From CAZOZP01 sp964584325 (GTDB lineage Bacteria; Bacteroidota; Ignavibacteria; Ignavibacteriales; Melioribacteraceae): a stretch of DNA of 60,358 nt. The stretch lies in assembly GCA_964584325.1 (NCBI GenBank), contig CAZOZP010000012.1, positions 1-60,358 on the forward strand. The letters are read 5' to 3'. Shown in pieces: positions 1 to 6,229 of the stretch (its first letter is position 1; the number at the start of each line of letters is the position of its first letter). The position numbers and the translations under genes were made by a program. Below the pieces are notes generated by a model. That model saw only the letters and a list, made by a program, of their open reading frames with translations, had not been told where the DNA came from and did not search any database.

Positions 1-126
1 TCCGTCCACTTGTCTCCGACATCCGTCCACTTGTCTCCGACATCCGTCCACTTGTCTCCGACATCCAGCCACTTCGTTCCGACATCCAGCCACTTCGTTC
101 CGACATCCGTCCATTTGGCTTCAACC
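1..126. repeat. 21-bp tandem repeat array, cut by the window edge
   Basis: Six consecutive 21-bp units are visible. Units at 1, 22 and 43 are identical. Units at 64 and 85 are identical to each other and differ from the first three at a few bases. The last unit (106-126) keeps its first half and then decays. Because 21 is a multiple of three, every reading frame through the array stays open as a heptapeptide repeat. Read on the minus strand it gives MSETSGR and MSERSGW units. There are no spacers between copies, so this is not a CRISPR array. The array continues beyond the left edge for an unknown length. Confidence 0.9.
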
Positions 127-199
127 TTCTGTTTCCCCCGATTGCATCGGGGGCTATGCATATTTGATCCTTCCAGGATCCGGGAGACTGCTCTTCCAT
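1..199 (-). CDS. Possible partial CDS with heptapeptide repeats
   Basis: A minus-strand frame opens with ATG at 199 and stays open to the window edge (about 66 codons). It starts MEEQSPGSWKDQ, passes through a non-repetitive stretch of about 30 residues, and then enters the 21-bp array, read as two MSERSGW and three MSETSGR units. I do not recognise a family. The opposite strand is also open from 10 to 228, as expected for a repeat whose unit is a multiple of three, so openness alone is weak evidence. The ribosome binding site is poor and the hairpin at 135-153 lies inside the frame. It could equally be non-coding repeat DNA. Confidence 0.25.
   Translation of the reverse strand, partial: MEEQSPGSWKDQICIAPDAIGGNRRLKPNGRMSERSGWMSERSGWMSETSGRMSETSGRMSETSGR
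135..153. repeat. Perfect inverted repeat (hairpin)
   Basis: The arms CCCCCGAT (135-142) and ATCGGGGG (146-153) flank a three-base loop. No T run follows on either strand, so it is unlikely to be a simple terminator. Its core resembles the CCCGAT/ATCGGG hairpin found inside the T9SS gene at 970-983, which suggests one family of dispersed palindromes. Confidence 0.7.
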
Positions 200-426
200 A
201 TTATTACATTTTTTCGAATAAAGTCTGAAAGGCTTTAACTAAAGAGGCTATCGGTGGGACCGGGGGATCAGGATAGAATCCCCGGAGGGAATGAACAGTT
301 TCAGAGACACAAGACCTTGCGTTTCTACTTTTTTTTCTCTGTTACTCGTTACTCTTTCACTTTTCCGCCCGCGGATTAAGAATTACCCTATTTGTTCTCT
401 GTGAGTTCTGTGGTTAAACACAAAAT
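200..426. other. Non-coding stretch with hairpins
   Basis: I see no gene here. It holds an imperfect hairpin at 260-285 (CCGGGGGAT against ATCCCCGG) and a degenerate hairpin at 303-322 (AGAGACACAA against TTGCGTTTCT) followed by a run of eight T. The second could stop plus-strand transcription and is a decayed relative of the perfect hairpin at 434-457. It also holds a first copy of a GTTACTC-type low-complexity motif (about 338-361). Confidence 0.6.
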
Positions 427-457
427 AAAAAAAAGAGACGCAATGCCTTGCGTCTCT
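427..457 (-). terminator. Rho-independent terminator for the T9SS gene
   Basis: On the minus strand, 10-bp perfect arms (plus-strand AGAGACGCAA at 434-443 and TTGCGTCTCT at 448-457) enclose a four-base loop and are followed directly by a run of T. It lies about 40 bp beyond the stop codon of the minus-strand gene at 495. The same palindrome occurs in degenerate form at 303-322, so this terminator may be a recruited copy of a dispersed repeat. Confidence 0.85.
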
Positions 458-462
458 ACAAT

Positions 463-498
463 TGTCACGCGTTACTCTGTCACCCGTTACTCTGTTAC
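463..498. repeat. GTTACTCTGTCAC low-complexity repeat
   Basis: The stretch carries GTTACTCTGTCAC (471-483) and a second GTTACTCTGTTAC copy that runs into the stop of the neighbouring gene. The exact 13-bp reverse complement lies inside the coding region at 695-707, within a longer similar stretch at 680-710, where it is read as residues of the T9SS domain. A related motif lies at about 338-361. Confidence 0.6.
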
Positions 499-2210
499 TT
501 CAAAAGCATAAGCTTCTTCACTGCCGTAAACCCTCCTGCCTCAATCTTGTACAGATAAACACCGCTTGCAAGTCCGCCTGTGGCGGATGATGCATCGAAT
601 TTCACTTCATAATTTCCTGCCGGTTGTTTTTGGTTTACAAGAGTTGCCACTTCCTGACCGAGTAAATTATAAACAACAAGTGACACAGTGACAGGTGACA
701 GAGTAACAGGGATTGAATATTTTATAGTTGTTGTAGGATTGAAAGGATTAGGATAATTCTGCGACAAGGAGAATTCTGTTGGAATTGCTGATATTTCAAC
801 AGTTATTTCCTTTGAATAAGAATATTTTCCGTCATTATCTATTTGTTTCAACCGATAGCTGAGCTGAGTCGAAGCTGCAGGTTTGTTATCAATAAATGAA
901 TAATATTTCGGACTGTTTGAATTTCCGGCTCCCTCAACAAAACCGATCCTTTCCCATTTGGATTCTTCACCCGATAAATCGGGATCAGAATGACTTTCTC
1001 CCTTCAACATTCTTTCTATGTCGAATCCGTAATTATTGATTTCAGTTGCAGTCTGCCAAGATAAAATAACGGATTCTCCTTCGGTTTTTCCGCTAAAAGC
1101 TGTTAATTCAACTGGCAGCGGATCAATCTGAGCTACATCAACACTATAAAACGCCGCATCAAAATGATGCGATATCATAAGAAAACTACCTTTAGCCGGA
1201 TTTTTATTTCCTGTTGGATGGGTACCTGTAAGCAGCCAATTCGGTTCCGCACTTCCTTCTTTCCAGTATTTCATCTTCAAAAGAGGTCCTGCAGTCGGTT
1301 GAGACTGAATGCTTACTTTAAACACATACATATCTCCATAGTCAATCGTATAGTCGTTTGTTTCCTGAAATGCTACTCTTTGATCTCCAAAGGCATACAA
1401 CTCTATTTTATTCGGATTCGAAGAATCTACAAAATCCGCAAGCAATCCATAAGGCCAATAACCGGCTTTAGGATCCTGTCCGCCGGTACTCTGTGGCTGA
1501 TCAGTATGACCTGTCCACCTTGCCATAAGAAGAAGGGCATTTCCGAAACTTGGAGCAGCAAAATTTGTATAGGCCCCAAATATTTTAAACCGCACCGTTG
1601 CTTCATAGTTTTCCCAGTTTATATCGCCTACCCCGACTACTCTGTCGTATCCCCACTCGTTGGTTTTTGTCCTGATTCCGTCTGGAGTTATTTCCCAATA
1701 ACCGTCAGTAATTTGTGCCACATTCTGAATGTTGGTAACTGTATCGAATCGGACTGTAAAAGGCAGCGGACAAGTAATTCCCTTAATATACTTAAAATTA
1801 ACTACTTCCGTTGTTTCCGACAAATCACCTCCGACAGCTTTTATCGTAACCGAATTATCACCATCTATAAGTCCCGGTGTTCTTGTATAAACACCTTCCG
1901 TTTCAGTAAATATTTCGATGTTGAAGTCGCCCGGATTATAGACACGTCTTACTGCACCTGCCGGATACGGGCCGATATTCAATGCTTTGTAACTTCCGCC
2001 GTTTAGACTGTATGAAACTGACTGAACGGAATTCCCCGGATATGTTGCTTTTCCTAAAATATTAATTTGATTCTGGAATCTTCCGAAATTTCCGAATTTC
2101 TGATTATTGCCGTACCAGACATCGATTACCGGCTGAGCAATTAATGCAGCAGACCAAAATAAATAGATAAATGCCGCATATGCCGCAGCCTTTGCCGGTG
2201 TTTTCCCCAT
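495..2210 (-). CDS. Secreted protein with T9SS type A C-terminal sorting domain
   Basis: A 571-residue exported protein. An N-terminal hydrophobic segment (residues about 8-25, ending in AQPVID) looks like a signal peptide. The body holds an Ig-like stretch and then a beta-rich, possibly concanavalin-A-like (LamG type) region at about 150-370. Residues about 375-470 resemble the fibronectin-like linker common in these cargo proteins (LPVELTAFSG, SWQTATEINNYGFDIER). The last 85 residues are a typical T9SS signal: NYPNPFNPTTTIKYSIP, then GVYLYKIEAGGF and a basic end. It is probably moved over the outer membrane and attached to the surface or released. The substrate or ligand is unknown. Three short palindromic or low-complexity repeats are read in frame in the C-terminal third. 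It stands alone between terminators. Confidence 0.85.
   Translation of the reverse strand: MGKTPAKAAAYAAFIYLFWSAALIAQPVIDVWYGNNQKFGNFGRFQNQINILGKATYPGNSVQSVSYSLNGGSYKALNIGPYPAGAVRRVYNPGDFNIEIFTETEGVYTRTPGLIDGDNSVTIKAVGGDLSETTEVVNFKYIKGITCPLPFTVRFDTVTNIQNVAQITDGYWEITPDGIRTKTNEWGYDRVVGVGDINWENYEATVRFKIFGAYTNFAAPSFGNALLLMARWTGHTDQPQSTGGQDPKAGYWPYGLLADFVDSSNPNKIELYAFGDQRVAFQETNDYTIDYGDMYVFKVSIQSQPTAGPLLKMKYWKEGSAEPNWLLTGTHPTGNKNPAKGSFLMISHHFDAAFYSVDVAQIDPLPVELTAFSGKTEGESVILSWQTATEINNYGFDIERMLKGESHSDPDLSGEESKWERIGFVEGAGNSNSPKYYSFIDNKPAASTQLSYRLKQIDNDGKYSYSKEITVEISAIPTEFSLSQNYPNPFNPTTTIKYSIPVTLSPVTVSLVVYNLLGQEVATLVNQKQPAGNYEVKFDASSATGGLASGVYLYKIEAGGFTAVKKLMLLK
573..587. repeat. Palindrome inside the T9SS coding region
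   Basis: The arms TCCGCC (573-578) and GGCGGA (582-587) flank three bases. On the coding (minus) strand it is read as part of SSATGGLASGVYLY, where the usual family sequence goes straight from DAS to the SGVY motif. This fits a short in-frame repeat insertion tolerated in a surface loop. Confidence 0.6.
970..983. repeat. Palindrome inside the T9SS coding region
   Basis: The arms CCCGAT (970-975) and ATCGGG (978-983) flank two bases and are followed by ATCAGAATGAC, a pattern I associate with dispersed intergenic repeats in this group. It is translated as the hydrophilic segment ESHSDPDLSGEES between two beta strands, where related proteins usually have a short turn. Confidence 0.55.
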
Positions 2211-2289
2211 AAATATTCCCTTTCTGTAAAATAAGCCTGCTTAAATATAAGAATAATAAGACAATTTGTCTGTGATATTTCACATAATT

Positions 2290-3804
2290 TCAGTTTTTTC
2301 TAATAAGTTCTACTCTATTGTTTCTCATTCTGCCGTATGCAGTAGTGTTGGATGATAAAGGCTTAGACTTACCCTCGTCCTTAATTATAAGCCTTTCCGG
2401 TTTTATTCCTCTTGAAACCAGATACTTAAATAACGCTGCAGCATATTTACCCCCGGCTTTCCTGTCGGTAGAAAAAGTGTTTTTATCCGTGTGTCCCTCA
2501 ATTATCCATAAACTTGCGGGATCGTCTTTCATTTGTCTTATTGCCGCATTAATACCTGATACCGATGATTTTTCGATTTCGTATTTCCCTGCAACAAAGT
2601 AAATACCGGCATCAAAAACATACCTTGAAGGCATCTCTTTTTTGCGGAGACTCTCTTCATTATCAACTTTTATGCTGTCCTTTCTATTGATATCTGTAAC
2701 AAGTGTATCCGGAATTGCATCAGGACACCCGTCTTCATCCTCAATTCCGTTAATATCTTCTTTTTCGCACGGACATTTATCATCCGCATCAATTATGTTA
2801 TCTCCGTCATTATCATAATCCGGACAACCGTCAGCATCCTCAAAGCCGTCGAAATCTTCAGCATCATAAGGACACCCGTCGTTTTCATCATTTACCCCGT
2901 CACCGTCGTTATCTGATTCAGGGCAGCCATCGTCATCTTCAAAACCATCATAATCTTCTGCTCTGTTCGGACACTTATCATTTACATCAGGAATTCCGTC
3001 TCGGTCGTTATCGAAATCCGGACACCCGTCCGAATCAGCAAATCCGTCATAATCTTCTTCTTCGTCCGGACAATTATCATTTTCGTCCGCTATCCCGTCT
3101 TTATCGTTATCATTATCCGGGCACCCGTCATCGTCTCTGAATCCGTCATAATCCTCCGGTTCATCAGGACAGCTGTCTATTTTATCAGGAATTCCGTCTG
3201 AATCGGTATCATTATCACCAAATAGTCTGTATGTTATTCCTAATTTAATGCTTGTAAAATAGTCATTATTACTGCCTGCCTTCATTCCATCAATAAGATC
3301 GTGCGCCGGAAAATTAACTCCGATAGCCGCTGTAGCAAACAGGTTTTCGGTAATCTGCGAATGAATTCCTGCATCCGTGTTGAAAATGCCGCCTTTCCCT
3401 GCCTCAAATCCCGCGGTTTCCGGTTCAATTGAAGCATATCCAATCCCAACTCCGATATAAGGAACTAACGACAGACTCATTTCTTTACTTAATGAAACTC
3501 CCACTCTGAAACTTTGCATATTCGTTTTTACCGGCTCTGAAGCATATCTGAAACTTCCGCTAAAGTAACCGGCCTCAACACCTAAAGCTGTTTTCTTTCC
3601 GATACCGAAATAATATGATACCGGAAACCCAAATGAAGAATTAATACCGTTTCCTTTCTCATAATCGCCGGAAACAGAATTTAATCCGTAATATGCTGAT
3701 ATAGTAAGAGTATTTGAAAAGATATGTTCTTGAGGATTAATAAATATTTGTGCCCGTAATATACTTATAACGGACAGAACTAGAACAAGACTTCTGATTC
3801 TCAT
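2290..3804 (-). CDS. OmpA-family outer membrane protein with thrombospondin type 3 repeats
   Basis: A 504-residue protein that links the outer membrane to peptidoglycan. A signal peptide (residues 1-19, ending ILRAQ) is followed by a region of alternating beta strands (about 25-195) typical of a small outer-membrane barrel. Residues about 198-362 are five calcium-binding TSP3 repeats of about 33 residues (pattern DNDGDG...D..D.CP.E.EDYDGF.D.DGCPD). The C-terminal domain (about 395-504) is OmpA-like, with EGHTDKN and a final NNRVELIRKN, the surface that binds meso-diaminopimelate in this family. The repeats probably act as a stiff Ca-loaded spacer. It is a single gene. The family assignment is secure; the specific role (structure, pore or adhesion) is not visible. 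Confidence 0.92.
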   Translation of the reverse strand: MRIRSLVLVLSVISILRAQIFINPQEHIFSNTLTISAYYGLNSVSGDYEKGNGINSSFGFPVSYYFGIGKKTALGVEAGYFSGSFRYASEPVKTNMQSFRVGVSLSKEMSLSLVPYIGVGIGYASIEPETAGFEAGKGGIFNTDAGIHSQITENLFATAAIGVNFPAHDLIDGMKAGSNNDYFTSIKLGITYRLFGDNDTDSDGIPDKIDSCPDEPEDYDGFRDDDGCPDNDNDKDGIADENDNCPDEEEDYDGFADSDGCPDFDNDRDGIPDVNDKCPNRAEDYDGFEDDDGCPESDNDGDGVNDENDGCPYDAEDFDGFEDADGCPDYDNDGDNIIDADDKCPCEKEDINGIEDEDGCPDAIPDTLVTDINRKDSIKVDNEESLRKKEMPSRYVFDAGIYFVAGKYEIEKSSVSGINAAIRQMKDDPASLWIIEGHTDKNTFSTDRKAGGKYAAALFKYLVSRGIKPERLIIKDEGKSKPLSSNTTAYGRMRNNRVELIRKN

Positions 3805-4028
3805 TTTTTCCCCTAAACTGTTACTGCTTTTCGCCCTGATTTTCCGTGTAAGCAGGCACGTAAAATATGTTTGCGACTGCTAAACATAATAAATTTATAA
3901 ACCAAAATCAAAAGGCGAGTCGGGATTGAATCTCATCTACTTTATTGGGAAAGAGATTCTTCGTTGCAAACTCTTCAGAATGATACTAACTTTATGATTT
4001 TCGAGGTGGCCTCGATATAGGGTCTCAA

Positions 4029-4496
4029 TTATTCTATTGGTTGCAGACCGATTCTGCATTTATCAAGCAGATTATTTAACAGATTTTTTTCTTCATCTGA
4101 AAGTCTGAAAAAATCATTTTCCAGACGAACAAGATCGGAATCAATTGAGGTAAGAAGATTTAGACCTTCATTACTGATAAGAAGCTTTCTTTTTCTTCTG
4201 TCTTTTTCTTCTTTTATTTCTAAAATCAAATTCTTTGCCGCGAGTCTGTCGGCTATACGGGAGATATCCGAATTTCTGTCTATCACTCTTTCTTTTATTG
4301 TACCTACAGAAACTGAGTCAGGATACTGTCCCCTTAAAATTCTGAGTACATTGTACTGAGCCGCAGTAAGATTAAACTTTCCGAAAAACTGCTCAAACAT
4401 ATTAAATAAACGGCCGTGAGTAAACATTATATTCACGGCCAATTTATTATTTAAGTCCGAAAAAGCTTTCTGCTTTATTTCTTCTTCAATTCTCAC
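4029..4496 (-). CDS. MarR-family transcriptional regulator
   Basis: A 155-residue winged-helix regulator. Residues about 20-50 form the dimerisation helix (MFTHGRLFNMFEQFFGKFNLT). The helix-turn-helix follows (QYNVLRILRG ... VSVGTIKERVIDRNSDISRIADRLAAKNLI) and then the charged wing (EEKDRRKRKLLIS). MarR proteins bind palindromes as dimers and release DNA when they meet a small ligand or an oxidant. Its ATG overlaps the stop of the upstream yceI-like gene by four bases (4493-4496), so the two are one operon with coupled translation. The 12-bp palindrome inside that operon's promoter is the likely operator, which makes the pair self-regulated (inference). The ligand is unknown. Confidence 0.88.
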   Translation of the reverse strand: MRIEEEIKQKAFSDLNNKLAVNIMFTHGRLFNMFEQFFGKFNLTAAQYNVLRILRGQYPDSVSVGTIKERVIDRNSDISRIADRLAAKNLILEIKEEKDRRKRKLLISNEGLNLLTSIDSDLVRLENDFFRLSDEEKNLLNNLLDKCRIGLQPIE

Positions 4497-5080
4497 TTTG
4501 ATTTTGCTATCTGAATATTTATGTTAAACCTTACCTCTTTACCTACAACCGCACCGCCGGCTTCAATTACATTATTCCATTTTAATCCGTAATCGAATCT
4601 GTTTATTTTGCCGGTAAGCTTAAATCCTGCCTTGGTATTTCCCCAGGGGTCAACAACTGTTCCGTTATGAACTACATCCAGAGAAATATGCTTGGTTACG
4701 CCCCTCATTGTAAAATCGCCTGTAAGTTTGTATTTATTCTTTCCGGTTTTCTTAAAAGACTTACTTTTAAAGATAATTTCAGGATATTGAGATGTATGGA
4801 AAAAATCTTCAGCCCTTAAGTGTTCATCTCTCTTTTCATTTTCAGTGTTTATTGACGCCGCATCAATTTTCAGAGTTACGGCAAGATCTGAAAAATCTTC
4901 CTTTGATGATGTTATATCAGCTTCATACTTTTTAAAATCGCCTTCTACTTCCGAAATAACAAGATGAGTTACACTGAATCCGATTTTTGAATGCGCCGGA
5001 TCAAGATTCCATTTTGTTTGAGCCTGAACTGTTAAAAACGATGCGAACATTAATATTAATGAATATATACCGGTTTTCAT
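4493..5080 (-). CDS. YceI-family periplasmic lipid-binding-like protein
   Basis: A 195-residue protein with a signal peptide (residues 1-20, cleavage likely after VQA) and the full YceI beta-barrel: WNLDPAHSKIGFSVTHLVISEVEGDF at the start of the mature protein and TMRGVTKHISLDV, GFKLTGKINRFDYGLKWN later. YceI proteins form a lipocalin-like pocket that binds long isoprenoid or amide-type lipids. Their cell role is not well established, with reports of acid or osmotic stress links. A strong AAGGAGG ribosome site lies six bases before the ATG. It is the first gene of an operon with the MarR regulator, whose ATG overlaps its stop. Confidence 0.9.
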   Translation of the reverse strand: MKTGIYSLILMFASFLTVQAQTKWNLDPAHSKIGFSVTHLVISEVEGDFKKYEADITSSKEDFSDLAVTLKIDAASINTENEKRDEHLRAEDFFHTSQYPEIIFKSKSFKKTGKNKYKLTGDFTMRGVTKHISLDVVHNGTVVDPWGNTKAGFKLTGKINRFDYGLKWNNVIEAGGAVVGKEVRFNINIQIAKSK

Positions 5081-5131
5081 TTTTCCTCCTTTTGAAGATG
5101 TTTTGTCTTATTTAATTAAATCACTAATTCA

Positions 5132-5160
5132 AATATATGTTGCAACATCTTTTTAGTCAA
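5132..5160 (-). promoter_or_regulatory. Promoter with palindromic MarR operator
   Basis: On the minus strand TTGACT (plus 5155-5160) and TATATT (plus 5132-5137) are separated by exactly 17 bp, a near-consensus sigma70-type promoter. The spacer contains the perfect 12-bp palindrome ATGTTGCAACAT (5137-5148), which touches the -10 element. A dimer bound there would block polymerase. The start codon of the YceI gene lies about 50 bp downstream, so the leader is about 45 bases. Assignment to the MarR protein encoded in the same operon is inference from position. Confidence 0.7.
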
Positions 5161-5224
5161 GGGATATTTCCGGACAATCGGTCTTATTCCAATAGATAAA
5201 ATATATCAGTGATAGTATGGTTTG

Positions 5225-5851
5225 TTAGAGAGAAGAAGGACAGATTGATTTAAGCGGACAAACTTCGCAATTGGGGCGTCTTGCAATGCATATTTCCCTG
5301 CCTAATGCAATAAACAGATGAGTTGATTGGACCCAATACTTTTCAGGGAATATCAGTTTTAACTCTCTTTCTATTATTTCCGGATTCTTAGAATTAACCA
5401 AACCTAAAAGATTTGTAATTCTCATTACGTGAGTATCTACTGCAATGGCAGGAATATTAAATGCATTACCTGCAACTACCGAAGCTGTTTTCCTTCCCGC
5501 CCCGGGCAGTTCGGCAATTTTATCGACATCAGCAGGAACTGTTCCTTTGTATTTTTCCAATAAAACACTACAGCAGTTTTTAATATTTTTAGCTTTGTTT
5601 CTGTAGAATCCTGTTGAAAATATCATCTTTTCGAGGTCACTTATATCAGCATCAATATAATCCTGCGGAGTTTTGTATTTGGCGAATAATTCTTTTGTAA
5701 CAATATTCACTCTTCTGTCAGTGCATTGTGCTGAAAGAATTGTAGCAATCAGAAGTTCAAAAGGATTGTTAAAATCAAGTTGCGGTTTGGTAACACCATA
5801 AATACCGGAAAGTGTGTCAAGTATGAATAGCGCTTTTTCGGAAACAGTCAT
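5225..5851 (-). CDS. nth: Endonuclease III (DNA glycosylase/AP lyase)
   Basis: A 208-residue base-excision repair enzyme that removes oxidised pyrimidines and nicks the abasic site. The helix-hairpin-helix LPGAGRKTA carries the catalytic lysine (K121). The catalytic aspartate is D139 in AVDTHVMR. The C terminus has the [4Fe-4S] motif with C-X6-C-X2-C-X5-C spacing (CIARRPNCEVCPLKSIC). Length and motif order match the family. Its start overlaps the stop of the upstream [2Fe-2S] protein gene by four bases, so the two are translated together. Confidence 0.95.
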   Translation of the reverse strand: MTVSEKALFILDTLSGIYGVTKPQLDFNNPFELLIATILSAQCTDRRVNIVTKELFAKYKTPQDYIDADISDLEKMIFSTGFYRNKAKNIKNCCSVLLEKYKGTVPADVDKIAELPGAGRKTASVVAGNAFNIPAIAVDTHVMRITNLLGLVNSKNPEIIERELKLIFPEKYWVQSTHLFIALGREICIARRPNCEVCPLKSICPSSL

Positions 5852-6177
5852 CTATTGAATCTCTTATCCTTTATAGTAAGTCTTTCAACAGGATTACCAT
5901 TAATGATATGTTCCTGAATTATTTCTTCCACATCCTCCGGTTTTACATGCCCGTACCATACTTGTTCCGGATAAACAACCACAACAGGACCTTCCTCACA
6001 AGCATCCAGGCAACCTGATGGATTTGCTCTGTTTGATGAATTAAGTCCGAGTTCTTTAAGCCTTTTCTGAAATAATTCCCTAATTTCAACAGAATTCAAT
6101 TTATGACAGCATCCGCGAGGGTGGTCTGAATCTCTTTTATTTTCGCAAATAAATATATGATGGTCAAATCTTTTCAT
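5848..6177 (-). CDS. Thioredoxin-like [2Fe-2S] ferredoxin-domain protein
   Basis: A 109-residue protein with the cysteine layout of thioredoxin-fold [2Fe-2S] ferredoxins: C11 and C23 (FICENKRDSDHPRGCC) and C56 and C60 (SGCLDACEEGP). The fold matches that of the small subunit NuoE and of (2Fe-2S) ferredoxins from nitrogen fixers. It probably carries single electrons; the partner is not visible. It is the first gene of a two-gene unit with nth, overlapping it by four bases. Whether it serves the iron-sulphur enzyme Nth or is only a neighbour cannot be told. Confidence 0.85.
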   Translation of the reverse strand: MKRFDHHIFICENKRDSDHPRGCCHKLNSVEIRELFQKRLKELGLNSSNRANPSGCLDACEEGPVVVVYPEQVWYGHVKPEDVEEIIQEHIINGNPVERLTIKDKRFNR

Positions 6178-6192
6178 TTTCTTATCCTTTTG

Positions 6193-6220
6193 AAAAAAAA
6201 GGGGCCGCTAAAACGACCCC
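6193..6220 (-). terminator. Rho-independent terminator after the GH13 gene
   Basis: On the minus strand a GC-rich stem (GGGGTCG against CGGCCCC with one mismatch, plus strand 6201-6220) is followed by eight T. It starts about 10 bp beyond the stop codon of the GH13 gene and separates that gene from the ferredoxin-nth unit. Confidence 0.85.
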
Positions 6221-6229
6221 GGTATTAAA

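Noticed and set aside
1..126. CRISPR array
   Set aside because: The 21-bp units follow each other directly without unique spacers, and no cas genes are near.
10..228. Plus-strand small protein across the tandem repeats
   Set aside because: A repeat unit divisible by three keeps all frames open. This frame has no good ribosome site and the minus-strand frame looks slightly better.
1164..2006. Long plus-strand frame opposite the T9SS gene
   Set aside because: It lies fully antisense to a gene with clear domain motifs, and its translation looks like random shadow sequence.
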